A DNA stretch of 64,000 nt from CAWJMD01 sp963700925 (GTDB taxonomy: Bacteria; Actinomycetota; Actinomycetes; Actinomycetales; CAWJMD01), in the NCBI GenBank assembly GCA_963700925.1, contig OY969553.1, positions 3,968,001-4,032,000 of the forward strand, in the 5' to 3' direction. The translations under genes and the position numbers were made by a program. Shown piece after piece: positions 17,561-25,296 of the stretch (positions are counted from its first letter, which is position 1; the number at the start of each line of letters is the position of its first letter). A model generated the notes under the pieces. It was not told the origin of the DNA and made no database searches. It was given only the letters and a program-made list of their open reading frames with translations.

Positions 17561-18031
17561 TCAGACCGCTGGGCTCACGAGTTGCGGGCGGACGGCGGAC
17601 GGCGGACGGCGGCGCGTCCTCCCCCATGGCTTGAACACCGAGATCACCGTCGCGAAGATCACGGCGGCACCGGAGACCACGGGCGGAAACGCCACACCGT
17701 CGAGGTTCGGCAAGGGGGCTCGCGTCGTCAGCGCCAGGGCGGCTGCGTCCGAGAGCTCGTCCACCTCGGGGGTCAGCAGCCTGACGACCAGCACGAGCAG
17801 GACGACGGTCACCACCAGCTTGACCGCGACCCACCAGTACCGGACCCGGCCGTAGCGCGTCCCGAGCCCGAGCACGACTCCTGACGCGAGGGTTAGCACC
17901 GCGACGACTACCAGCGGTGTGCTGGGCGAACCGCACGAGCCCGACGGCAGCGGCCGCGGCTGCGACCCCGTCGTCGCCGAGCACGGCCCGAACACGAGGA
18001 GTCCCAGTACGACGTCGATTCGCACCGACAC
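17561..18031 (-). pseudogene. Membrane protein remnant (DUF2269-like), doubly frameshifted and N-terminally truncated
   Basis: The minus-strand frame has a clear membrane-protein C-terminus: LVVVAVLTLASGVVLGLGTRYG, VRYWWVAVKLVVTVVLLVLVVRLL, and a last helix around VAFPPVVSGAAVIFATVISVFKPWG. The family-like middle segment VLGDDGVAAAAAAVGLVRFAQHT is found only in another minus frame (about 17920-17990). Reading RIDVVLGLLVFGP, then that segment, then PLVVV needs a one-base loss followed by a one-base gain. The usual first helix (a VHVLxSxGWxG-type start) is missing because the sequence breaks off near 18030, where an oppositely oriented gene begins. It is probably a decayed gene; two compensating sequencing errors would explain the frameshifts but not the missing N-terminus. 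Confidence 0.5.
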
Positions 18032-18072
18032 GCTCGGACGAGCTCACCCTGAGCTGGCACCACTTCCCGGCG

Positions 18073-18486
18073 GTGCCGGACCGCAGGCACCGCATCGCGG
18101 TGTTCCTCAGAGCCTACGGCGACATGCCCGACTTGGCGGACGAGTTGGGCCGCGACTACGTCGTCCTCGACTTCCACGACGCCCCGGCGAGCACGGATGT
18201 GCTGCTCGTCAATCCCGTCAGCCCTCAGTTGCTCGGGAGGCTTCGAGACCGCTATCCCCGTGCACGGGTCATCGTCACGGAGATCGATGACGAAGAGCTG
18301 GGGGCCACGCATGCCGGTCCCGTCAGTCGTCTCCTTGACGCGGGCGCAACCGCCTACCTGCCGCCGCAGGACATCAGTGGCGTTGCTGCGAACGTCCACG
18401 CGTACCTCACCGAAGCCGGACGGTTGGAGCTCACCTCCTCAAGCTCGGACACCGCGCCGCATGCTGCGCGGCGGCTGGTTGAGTGA
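18073..18486 (+). CDS. Hypothetical protein with a receiver-like Rossmann segment
   Basis: The open frame runs from 17917, but the part before ~18030 is antisense to the membrane-protein remnant and reads as Ala/Arg low complexity. The plausible protein starts at GTG 18073 or 18100 or ATG 18124 (137 to ~120 residues). It shows alternating strands and helices (YVVLDFHD, DVLLVNPVSPQLLGRLRDRYP, ARVIVTEID, SRLLDAGATAYLPPQDISGVAANVHAYL) resembling a response-regulator receiver fold without its acidic phosphorylation pocket. I do not recognise the family. It may itself be a truncated gene, since its upstream border coincides with the break in the opposite-strand pseudogene. Confidence 0.4.
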   Translation: MPDRRHRIAVFLRAYGDMPDLADELGRDYVVLDFHDAPASTDVLLVNPVSPQLLGRLRDRYPRARVIVTEIDDEELGATHAGPVSRLLDAGATAYLPPQDISGVAANVHAYLTEAGRLELTSSSSDTAPHAARRLVE

Positions 18487-18496
18487 GCCGCCGGAA

Positions 18497-19897
18497 TCAG
18501 CCGATGAGATGGCCCGTGCTGAAGACGCCGGCCGGGTCGAGCCGCCTCTTGACGGCGAGCAGCCGCGCCCGGTCGCCGCCGCTCCACAGCGCTCCGACGT
18601 GTTCAGGACCGGCAGGGCCGAGGAAGTTGAGCAGAGATGTAGGGGCCGCCCAGTGCGACAGCTGGTCCATGATCGACTGCGTGAGCGCAGGCACCATCTC
18701 TGCCACCGGGCCCGCCATCGGACCGAGGGCCCACACCGAGAAGGCGGCGTCACGGCCGGCCACCGCGTTCGGCACTGCGGCCGGCCGGGCCAGCGCGCCG
18801 CCGAGCTGGCGCACCTCGACCATGATCAGCGGCACGTCGACCTCCGGGCCGGCGACAGCCAGCAAGGCGTCGACCGTTCCGGAGGACAACTCTCTCAGCG
18901 CCCCGCCGCGCTCCCACACGGGCATCGGCATCGTTGGGTCCATGTGGATGGAATCCACTGCTGCATAGGGCATCTCACCGACCATGTCCATGATCGGTGT
19001 GGCTGCGGATCGCATCGGATCGAGCAGTGCGGCACCCTCCTCAGCGAGCCTCTCTGGTGAAGTGGTTGCGCTCGCCAGGTGCGCGAAGCGCAGGTGCACG
19101 ACGAACTGGCCCCGCAGAGGTTCGGGCAGGCCGGGGTCTGGCGGTAGCCGCAGCAGCGCGACAGACGTGGTCGTCTCTTCCGGCAGGGTCTCGGCCCACT
19201 GCCGATAGGTGTGGAGCACGTCGGAGGCAGAGTCGGCGGGGAAGAAGATGCCGCCGCCGTACAGGGTCGCGACAGGCATCAGGTCGAACTCCAGTTGCGT
19301 CACGATCCCGAAGTTGCCCTTGCCTCCTCGAACGGCCCAGAACAACTCGGGATCAGTGCCTTCGTCCACGTCACGGACGACGCCGTCGGCGGTGACCAGC
19401 TGAACGCGGCGGACGTGGTCGGCGGCGAAGCCAAAGCGACGAGCCATCAGGCCCACGCCTCCTCCGAGCGTGTAGCCGACGACACCGACCCGCGACGACG
19501 AGCCGTTCAGCGGGGCGAGTCCGTGCGGGGCAGCAGCCGCGATCACGTCCGCCCAGAGGGCGCCAGCGCCGACGCGTGCAGTGCGCGCCACGGGGTCCAC
19601 CGTCACGTCGTTCATCCGCCGGGTCGAGACGACGAGCGCGCCGTCCAGGCTGGACTGCAGGCCGTGTCCTGTCGCCTGCACCGCGACAGGGAGGCCGCCA
19701 ATTGTCGCCCAGCGCACGGCCGCCGCAACGTCGTCGGCACTTGTGGCGCCCACCGCCACCTCGGGCGCCGGGGTGAAGGTCGTGTTGAACGGCGCCAACT
19801 CGTCGGTCAGTTGCGGGTCACCGGACTGCAGCACGAGTCCCTGGATCCGGCGGGTGAGGGCGTCGTAGGAGAGCCGGTCCGCCACACGCGTCGTCAT
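18497..19897 (-). CDS. FAD-binding oxidoreductase (VAO/PCMH, berberine-bridge type)
   Basis: A 466-residue flavoprotein of the vanillyl-alcohol-oxidase superfamily. The FAD-binding domain (~residues 35-210) contains PVAVQATGHGLQSSLDGALVVSTRRMN, where the His of GHG is the usual 8-alpha-histidyl flavin attachment residue. GVVGYTLGGGVGLMARRFGFAADHV matches the second FAD loop but with Val in place of the Cys that makes the second covalent bond in bicovalent members. The C-terminal BBE segment ends NFLGPAGPEHVGALWSGGDRARLLAVKRRLDPAGVFSTGHLI. The start at ATG 19897 is chosen over the much longer open frame, whose upstream part overlaps the RidA gene. It oxidises an alcohol, amine or sugar substrate that cannot be named. 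Confidence 0.9.
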   Translation of the reverse strand: MTTRVADRLSYDALTRRIQGLVLQSGDPQLTDELAPFNTTFTPAPEVAVGATSADDVAAAVRWATIGGLPVAVQATGHGLQSSLDGALVVSTRRMNDVTVDPVARTARVGAGALWADVIAAAAPHGLAPLNGSSSRVGVVGYTLGGGVGLMARRFGFAADHVRRVQLVTADGVVRDVDEGTDPELFWAVRGGKGNFGIVTQLEFDLMPVATLYGGGIFFPADSASDVLHTYRQWAETLPEETTTSVALLRLPPDPGLPEPLRGQFVVHLRFAHLASATTSPERLAEEGAALLDPMRSAATPIMDMVGEMPYAAVDSIHMDPTMPMPVWERGGALRELSSGTVDALLAVAGPEVDVPLIMVEVRQLGGALARPAAVPNAVAGRDAAFSVWALGPMAGPVAEMVPALTQSIMDQLSHWAAPTSLLNFLGPAGPEHVGALWSGGDRARLLAVKRRLDPAGVFSTGHLIG

Positions 19898-19911
19898 CGT
19901 CGGCGTCCTGG

Positions 19912-20379
19912 TCAACGGCCTGCGGTGACGGCGATCTCGACAGCCATCCCAGGGATGGCCAGCCGAGCGACACCGACGAGGGTGGACGGCGGGGTCGCGC
20001 CGTATGCGGCCATGCGCCGGCCGATGGCACCATAGGCGGCCATCACCGCGTCGACGTCGACGGCGTAGACGGTCATCGTGATGACGTCGCCGAGGTCCAT
20101 GCCGCCGGCGGCGAGCACGATCTCGACGTTCGCCATCGCGAGGGCGACCTGCGCGGCGACGTCGTCGGCGTGCACGAGCTCGCCGTTCTCGTCGACGGGT
20201 CCCTGGCCCGACAGGGTGAGCAGACGCTCCGGTGCGCGACGCAGCTGCGCCTGGTCGAAGCCGAACGGCTCGTTCCACGTCGTCGGGTTGATGCGCGTCA
20301 GCGCCTTGACGGTGTCGGTTTTGGTGTCGGTCTTCGTGTCGGTCTCGGTGTCGGTCTTGGTGTCGGTGGTCGCGCTCAT
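19912..20379 (-). CDS. RidA (YjgF/YER057c/UK114) family protein with repetitive N-terminus
   Basis: A 155-residue protein: about 25 residues of Thr/Asp/Lys repeat followed by a complete RidA domain. The domain has LTLSGQGPVD, a helix VAAQVALAMANVEIVLAAGGMDLGDVITMTVYAVDVD, and the C-terminal VGVARLAIPGMAVEIAVTA. The last carries the Arg and Glu that bind and deaminate reactive enamine/imine intermediates in active RidA proteins, so activity is plausible. It lies 14 bases upstream of the FAD oxidoreductase on the same strand, suggesting the pair acts together: the oxidase would generate an imine and RidA would hydrolyse it (inference). It is divergent from the LysR gene. Confidence 0.88.
   Translation of the reverse strand: MSATTDTKTDTETDTKTDTKTDTVKALTRINPTTWNEPFGFDQAQLRRAPERLLTLSGQGPVDENGELVHADDVAAQVALAMANVEIVLAAGGMDLGDVITMTVYAVDVDAVMAAYGAIGRRMAAYGATPPSTLVGVARLAIPGMAVEIAVTAGR
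20311..20367 (-). repeat. In-frame 12-bp tandem repeat in the RidA gene
   Basis: Nearly five units of a 12-base repeat encode TDT-[K/E] tetrapeptides (residues 5-23 of the RidA protein). Most codons vary only at third positions or Lys/Glu. Unit gain or loss would leave the frame intact, so copy number may vary between strains without disrupting the enzyme domain. Confidence 0.85.
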
Positions 20380-20441
20380 GGCAGTCTCCTGGTCTCCTGG
20401 AAGGGGTTCGGCCGGATGATTCCGTCCGCCCGTCCAGCATC

Positions 20442-20482
20442 CGATCGGGTTGCCATCGAAGGGAAACAGACGTTCCCGATCG
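20442..20482. promoter_or_regulatory. Candidate LysR operator between the RidA and LysR genes
   Basis: A perfect 8-bp inverted repeat, CGATCGGG (20442-20449) and CCCGATCG (20475-20482), encloses a second, shorter inverted repeat GGGAA (20461-20465) / TTCCC (20473-20477). It sits in the 120-bp divergent spacer just upstream of the LysR start, the usual place for autoregulatory LysR sites. Whether the regulator binds here is inference. Confidence 0.45.
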
Positions 20483-20500
20483 CAGTTACAGTCCAGGGTT

Positions 20501-21397
20501 GTGGATGTGGAGCTGCGTCACCTGCAGGCTTTCGAGGTGCTCGCACGCGAGCTGAACTTCACCCACGCCGCCGGTCGGCTCCACATGACTCAGCAAGCCC
20601 TGAGCGCGCAGCTCCGCCAGCTCGAGAGCCGCGTCGGCGCCCAGCTCTTCGACCGGACCACCCGCACAGTCGCCCTGACCGACGCCGGCCGAACGCTGCT
20701 GGCGCACGTGCCCGCCATTCTCGCGGCGGTCGAACAGGCGGTTGATGAGACACGGCAGACGGTCGTTGGCGAACGCGGTTCTCTGACAGTGGGTTTGGCT
20801 GGTGTGGCTGGGCTCGACCTCACCCCGCGCATCCTGCGCGCCTTCGCTGCGGCCCGGCGGCAGGTCGCGCTCACCGTCCGCAACATCGACTTCAGCGACT
20901 CGAGTGGAGGTCTGCTCTCCGGAGGGGTCGACGTCGCGCTGCTATGGCTGCCGGTGCCTGGCGGCATTGACGTGGTCCCGCTGCTCGACGACCCACGGAT
21001 GGCGGTGCTGGCCGCCGACCACCCCCTGGCCGTGCGCGACGAGCTCGTTGCCGAGGAGCTCGCTGAACAGCCCTTCGTCTGGATAGAGGCGATGGACCCC
21101 GGCGCTCGGGACTACTGGACGCTGGCCGAGCATCGCGGCGGACGCCCGGCGCGGGTCGGTGCCACCATCTCGGGCTTCGAAGACCTGTTCGCCGCAGTGC
21201 GTTCCGGCCAGGCCGTCTCCGCGTCGCCCGCGTCGGTGGTGCGGTCTCTGCCCTGGGACGACATCGTCGTGGTTCCCGTGCGCGGCCTTGCCCCGGCCAC
21301 CCTTGCCGCCTGCACGCGAGCCGGCGAGGCCAGACCGCTGGTCGAGCTGTTCGTCCGAACGGCCGAAAGGGTCGTCGGGATCGGCGGCGAGCACTAG
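20501..21397 (+). CDS. LysR-family transcriptional regulator
   Basis: About 298 residues. The winged HTH is at residues 3-60 (ELRHLQAFEVLARELNFTHAAGRLHMTQQALSAQLRQLESRVGAQLF), followed by the periplasmic-binding-like inducer domain (residues ~90-290). GTG 20501 or GTG 20507 both give the standard MxLRHL start; the frame is open further upstream but would cover the palindromic spacer. It is divergent from the RidA-FAD oxidoreductase pair, which it probably controls in response to a small substrate. Its TAG stop overlaps the converging MSMEG_6728-type gene in a shared CTAG. Confidence 0.9.
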   Translation: MDVELRHLQAFEVLARELNFTHAAGRLHMTQQALSAQLRQLESRVGAQLFDRTTRTVALTDAGRTLLAHVPAILAAVEQAVDETRQTVVGERGSLTVGLAGVAGLDLTPRILRAFAAARRQVALTVRNIDFSDSSGGLLSGGVDVALLWLPVPGGIDVVPLLDDPRMAVLAADHPLAVRDELVAEELAEQPFVWIEAMDPGARDYWTLAEHRGGRPARVGATISGFEDLFAAVRSGQAVSASPASVVRSLPWDDIVVVPVRGLAPATLAACTRAGEARPLVELFVRTAERVVGIGGEH

Positions 21398-21975
21398 CTC
21401 GAGAGAGGGCGGCTGCGCCGGCGGTGCAGTCGTTCGGCCTCGAGCCGGGCCTGCTCATGCGCTCGTTGTTTGCGGATGGCTTGGTTCACGGCCTTGCGTT
21501 GCTCCGCCTCGATGACTGCCTGGGAGCGGACAGGCCACACATATGGCAGGTCGTCGGGAGTGCCAGGGAACAGCGACCCGTAGTGCTGTCGGTCCTTGCG
21601 TAAGAGTGCGGACTGGTGGCTGCGGTGAAACGCCTCGTCACCGAGCCAGCGCGGAAGCGCCCCCGCGGCAGCGAGCTCGGGCTGCGTCCGCACCGTTGTG
21701 ACGCCGGCTGCGCGAAGGTCCGTCGCGATCGTCAGGGCACACGTGTCGCCGAAGCCGAGCTCGGTCCATACGTCGCAGCAGGAGAAGCCGTATCGGCCGA
21801 GCGCCTCCTCAAACCCCTTCCACATCAACACAGCTGGGTGGTTGGCCCATCCATAGCCGGGTCTTGTCAAGGCGCGCACCACCTGAATGGTCTCCACCCG
21901 CTGCTTGCCGAGCCGCCTCGGGTCGAGCGTGCGCGCCGCGCGCTCGAAGTCGGCAAAGGGCAGGAACGTCTGCAC
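21394..21975 (-). CDS. MSMEG_6728-like family protein (pyrimidine-dimer glycosylase relative)
   Basis: A 193-residue protein whose first half MQTFLPFADFERAARTLDPRRLGKQRVETIQVVRALTRPGYGWANHPAVLMWKGFEEAL is the hallmark of the MSMEG_6728 family, related to small pyrimidine-dimer DNA glycosylase-like proteins. The conserved LDxxRLGKQRVE block would be the substrate- or DNA-binding part; biochemical proof for this subfamily is lacking. GTG start. The C-terminus is a charged helix (EAEQRKAVNQAIRKQRAHEQARLEAERLHRRRS). It follows the SRPBCC gene by ~60 bases on the same strand, so it may be the last gene of the CarH-linked operon. A UV-damage role would fit light control, but that is inference. Confidence 0.75.
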   Translation of the reverse strand: MQTFLPFADFERAARTLDPRRLGKQRVETIQVVRALTRPGYGWANHPAVLMWKGFEEALGRYGFSCCDVWTELGFGDTCALTIATDLRAAGVTTVRTQPELAAAGALPRWLGDEAFHRSHQSALLRKDRQHYGSLFPGTPDDLPYVWPVRSQAVIEAEQRKAVNQAIRKQRAHEQARLEAERLHRRRSRPLSS

Positions 21976-22035
21976 CTTCTCACCTGCCCTTCTCTCAGCG
22001 GCTCAACCGCCGCGCAACCGCTGGCGGGGCAGGTC

Positions 22036-22479
22036 TCAGAGTCGGGCCAGGGCTTGCGCCATGCCGGTCTCTGCTTCGTTGCCGAGCGTTTCGAAGGCAC
22101 CTTTCATGAAGGGTGCAACCAGCCGGGCGATGCCCTTGAAGGTGAAATCTGCTGTATAGGTGACCTCTGTGTGGGTTCCGTCGGCACCGTCAGCAACTTC
22201 GCGGAACGTCATGGTGTCGTGGGCGACGACCGTCTTGTTCTCACCGCGGAGGCCGATGCGTTGGTTCGGGACCAGTTCCTCCACGACGTAGGTCAGCTGG
22301 GTTTCGCGGCCGGCGAATGTCGAGACGTTGGAGTACTCGCTCCCGTAGCCCCCGTCGCCGGCGGTCCGGACGGTCTTGACTGTGCCTGGGTCCCACTCGG
22401 TGGTCGTGGTGAAGTCCGCAAGGTAGGCGAAGACCTTGTCGAGGGGCTTCGGGGTGGTGACGACTCTTCGCAGTCTCAT
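22036..22479 (-). CDS. SRPBCC family protein
   Basis: A 147-residue START/Bet-v1-like (SRPBCC) protein: VVTTPKPLDKVFAYLADFTTTTEWDPGTVKTVRTAG is the typical polyketide-cyclase-2-like beginning. Beta strands then follow with THTEVTYTADFTFKGIARLVAPFMKGAFETLGNEAE, the long C-terminal helix that closes the hydrophobic cavity. Such proteins bind or carry lipids and other hydrophobic ligands. It is the fifth gene from the CarH promoter, next to the SDR and cyclopropane-synthase-like genes, so a role in handling the lipid product is plausible. ATG start at 22479, 36 bases after the SDR stop. Confidence 0.85.
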   Translation of the reverse strand: MRLRRVVTTPKPLDKVFAYLADFTTTTEWDPGTVKTVRTAGDGGYGSEYSNVSTFAGRETQLTYVVEELVPNQRIGLRGENKTVVAHDTMTFREVADGADGTHTEVTYTADFTFKGIARLVAPFMKGAFETLGNEAETGMAQALARL

Positions 22480-22515
22480 GTGAGTCCTTCGGGTTGTGAT
22501 GGGCGACGACGGCGT

Positions 22516-23259
22516 TCAACGTGTGCTGCGGCTCCACAGGGCGGACCACAGGCGGACGGGTACGAGGCGCGCGACCTTCATCAGGATGGCCATGCGTACT
22601 GGAAACACGATCTCGGTGTGCTCGCGCTCCAGGCCGTCGCAGATCGCCCTGCCGGCGGCGTCGGCCTCGATGATGAAGGGCATCGCGAAGGCGTTGCCGT
22701 CGGTCAGGTCGGTGCGGACGAAGCCAGGGCAGATGGTGATGATGCGCACGCCGCTTCGTGCGACGCTGATGCGCAGGGACTCGAGCAGGTTGATCTGTCC
22801 CGCCTTGGTCGCGCCGTAGGCCTCCGACCCGGCCAGCCCCCTGTAACCGGCGACGGACGAGATGCCGGCGATGACGCCGGTGCGTCGGGCCAGCATCTGG
22901 GGGAGCAACGCCGCGATGGCATTGCTCATCCCGACCAGGTTGACCTGGATGTGCCGGTTGAAGACCTCGGTGTCCCAGTCGCTGGGAGACATCTGCCTCC
23001 AGTAGCCGGCGGACAGCACGGCGAGGTCGATCGGTCCGAGCTCGTCCCCGATGCGTGACGCGGCGTCCGCCAGCGAGTCGGCGTCGGTGACGTCGGCGGT
23101 GACCACGAACATCGTGCCGGCAGAGACGTCGGCCAGCTGTTCGTGACGGCGGGCCGAGATCGCCACCTTGGCTCCGCGGGTCTCGAGCTCACGGGCGACG
23201 GCTGCGCCGATCCCGCTGGACGCGCCGACGACCCACACGACCTTTCCGGTCAGATCCAT
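22516..23259 (-). CDS. Short-chain dehydrogenase/reductase
   Basis: A 247-residue NAD(P)-dependent SDR. The cofactor motif GASSGIGAA is at residues 12-20, followed by VAISARR. The substrate site shows GISSVAGYRG with the catalytic Ser and SEAYGATKAG with the YxxxK pair. CPGFVRTDLT follows. The C-terminus (PVRMAILMKVARLVPVRLWSALW) is hydrophobic and may touch the membrane. The start at ATG 23259 overlaps the end of the cyclopropane-synthase-like gene by 10 bases; the open frame extending beyond it is a shadow of that gene. SDRs of this kind recur in CarH/LitR-controlled lipid operons. Confidence 0.9.
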   Translation of the reverse strand: MDLTGKVVWVVGASSGIGAAVARELETRGAKVAISARRHEQLADVSAGTMFVVTADVTDADSLADAASRIGDELGPIDLAVLSAGYWRQMSPSDWDTEVFNRHIQVNLVGMSNAIAALLPQMLARRTGVIAGISSVAGYRGLAGSEAYGATKAGQINLLESLRISVARSGVRIITICPGFVRTDLTDGNAFAMPFIIEADAAGRAICDGLEREHTEIVFPVRMAILMKVARLVPVRLWSALWSRSTR

Positions 23260-24503
23260 ACGGGGTGCCTCGTCATCTGCAGCTGACTGACGCCGAGGTA
23301 GCCGGTGCGGAAACCGGCCTCGCAGTAAGCGAGGTAGAACTCCCACATCCGACGGAACGTCTCGTCGAACCCGAGCCGGTGGATCTGGGGCCACTGTTCG
23401 TTGAAGCGCTCGCGCCACAGGTGGAGGGTGCGGGCGTAGTGCACGCCGAGCTCGCGTCGCTGGGTGACGCGCAGCGTGGTGTGAGCGGCCAGGGTCTCGT
23501 CGATGGACCGCAGCGAGGGGATGATGCCGCCGGGGAAGATGTACTTCTGGATCCAGCCGAACGACCGCTTGGTCGCGAGAACCCGTTCGTGCGCCATGGT
23601 GATGGCCTGAATGCTGACCTTTCCACCCGGTGCGAGCAGCCTGTCGATCGTGGCGAAGTACGTCGGCCAATATGCCTCCCCCACCGCCTCGACCATCTCC
23701 ACGCTGACGATCGCGTCGAACTCACCGTCGACCTCGCGGTAGTCCTGCAGTCGCAGCTCCACTCGGTCGCTCACGCCGGCGCTCGCGACCTGCTCGGTCG
23801 CGAAAGCCAGCTGTTCGGACGAGATCGTCACAGTGGTCACTCGGGCGCCGCGTTGCGCAGCCCGGATGGCGAGTGCTCCCCATCCGGTGCCGATCTCCAG
23901 CAGGCGCGTCCCCGGCCCTACCCCCGCGTAGTCCAGAACTCCGTCGATCTTGCGGAGCTGTGCCTCTTCGAGCCTCGTTGCGGTGACGACGGACTCGCTC
24001 TCGTCGAACCACGCCGACGAGTAGCTCATGGTGGGGTCCAGGAAGGCTTCGAACAGGTCGTTGCTGAGGTCGTAGTGCGCGCTGACGTTGTGGCGTGATC
24101 CGTCAAGGGTGTTCGCGTGGTTGGGGGGGATTCGTTGGTCGACGATCATCCTCAGACGCTGCAACGGCTCGGGAACCAACCTGGTGAGCCTGGACGCGAA
24201 CGGGGTGAGCAGGTCAGCCAGATCGGTTCCAGGGCCGGCTCGCCAGTCGCCCGCCATGTAGGCCTCCCCGAAGCCGATCTTGGTGTCGCGGCCGAGCCTG
24301 GCGAAGAAGGAGCCCGGGCGGACGAGCTCGAATGTGGGGGAGCCGCCGGGGCTGGCTCCGATGCTGGTCCCGTCGGGGTGCAGGACCCGCACCGGGACTT
24401 GCCGTACGGCGCGCTCGAAGATCAGCCGTGCCACGGTGGCAGCCAGCGGAGCCTTGGGCGTGTAGTCGATTGACGGCCACTTGACGGCAGTGGTGACAGT
24501 CAT
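23250..24503 (-). CDS. Cyclopropane-fatty-acyl-phospholipid synthase-like SAM methyltransferase
   Basis: A 417-residue methyltransferase of the Cfa/mycolic-acid-methyltransferase family, which adds a carbon from S-adenosylmethionine to the double bond of unsaturated lipid chains. The N-terminal lipid-binding domain has FFARLGRDTKIGFGEAYMAGDW. The linker HNVSAHYDLSNDLFEAFLDPTMSYSSAWF leads to the Rossmann domain with LLEIGTGWGALAIRAAQ (SAM site). VSVEMVEAVGEAYWPTYF and QKYIFPGGIIPSL are conserved active-site segments, and the end has FYLAYCEAGFRTGYLGVSQLQM. ATG 24503 is preferred because the longer frame to 24578 has no SD and overlaps the DUF1365 gene. It is packed between the DUF1365 and SDR genes. 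Confidence 0.92.
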   Translation of the reverse strand: MTVTTAVKWPSIDYTPKAPLAATVARLIFERAVRQVPVRVLHPDGTSIGASPGGSPTFELVRPGSFFARLGRDTKIGFGEAYMAGDWRAGPGTDLADLLTPFASRLTRLVPEPLQRLRMIVDQRIPPNHANTLDGSRHNVSAHYDLSNDLFEAFLDPTMSYSSAWFDESESVVTATRLEEAQLRKIDGVLDYAGVGPGTRLLEIGTGWGALAIRAAQRGARVTTVTISSEQLAFATEQVASAGVSDRVELRLQDYREVDGEFDAIVSVEMVEAVGEAYWPTYFATIDRLLAPGGKVSIQAITMAHERVLATKRSFGWIQKYIFPGGIIPSLRSIDETLAAHTTLRVTQRRELGVHYARTLHLWRERFNEQWPQIHRLGFDETFRRMWEFYLAYCEAGFRTGYLGVSQLQMTRHPVWI

Positions 24504-24504
24504 C

Positions 24505-25296
24505 TCAGACCCCTTCCTGTGGTTGGTGGTGCGGACGACGCCGGACGGGCAGGCGACGCAGCCATAGCCAGATGCCATGCATCCGAATGAGGGCTGAAAC
24601 CTGTTGCGGCATGAGGGGTCTGCGGATGAGCTGACCGATGATCGCGATGGGGGTCGCCGGGGAGGGGCGGCCGCTGAATGTTGCGCTGAAGGTCACTGCT
24701 CCCTCTCGGCGCAGGAGAACGGTGCTGGACACGACCCGGGGAGACAGCTCGAATCGCATCTCGTAGCGGCCGGTGACGTCGAAGAAGGGTGAGACGTGAA
24801 ACGCCTTGTCCGCTGCCGCGACTCCTGATGCGTCAGGGCGCAGGAGATAGACATGCCGCTCGCCGTAGGTGTTGTGCACTTCGGCGACGATGCAGGCCAA
24901 CGCGTCCTGGGCATCGAAGCACCAGAAGACCGACAACGGGTCGAACACGTGGCCCAGCACCCGGGCGTTGGCCATCATGACGATCCTGCCGGACCCCTCC
25001 AGCCGAATGCCGTTGAGGGACAAATAGTTCCGGACGTTCTCTCCAATCAAGCTGGTCGGGTCGCCGAAGTGGTCAGCCGCCTTGAACGTGGCGAATGCCC
25101 TGAGGTACCAGGGCTGCTCGGGCACTGCGTCCAGGTCGACGAGCCACTGATAGACCGCGTGTCGAAAGGTGTGACGGACCCGCCCGCGTCGGTGGTGAGT
25201 GACGTGTCCCGTCACCAGCGCCGGGAGTGTCGGGAGCGTTGACATTGTCGGAACCGTTGGTAGCGCGGGGGATTCGGTGAGCGAAGCGGTGGTCAC
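24505..25296 (-). CDS. DUF1365 family protein
   Basis: About 263 residues from GTG 25296, which overlaps the stop of the FAD oxidoreductase gene (GTGA) and is therefore preferred over codons further upstream. DUF1365 hallmarks are visible: HHRRGRVRHTFRHAVYQWLVDLD, HFGDP, ILMM-like IVMMANARVLGHVFDPLSVFWCFD, EVHNTYGERHVYLL and HVSPFFDVTGRYEMRF. The family is almost always found beside a Cfa-like methyltransferase and an FAD oxidoreductase, as here, and is thought to take part in unusual fatty-acid synthesis; its chemistry is unknown to me. Translational coupling on both sides indicates co-expression. Confidence 0.92.
   Translation of the reverse strand: MTTASLTESPALPTVPTMSTLPTLPALVTGHVTHHRRGRVRHTFRHAVYQWLVDLDAVPEQPWYLRAFATFKAADHFGDPTSLIGENVRNYLSLNGIRLEGSGRIVMMANARVLGHVFDPLSVFWCFDAQDALACIVAEVHNTYGERHVYLLRPDASGVAAADKAFHVSPFFDVTGRYEMRFELSPRVVSSTVLLRREGAVTFSATFSGRPSPATPIAIIGQLIRRPLMPQQVSALIRMHGIWLWLRRLPVRRRPHHQPQEGV

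Noticed and set aside
20311..20367. CRISPR-like short repeats
   Set aside because: The units are contiguous without spacers and lie in frame inside a gene; no repeat-spacer array or cas gene was found anywhere in the window.
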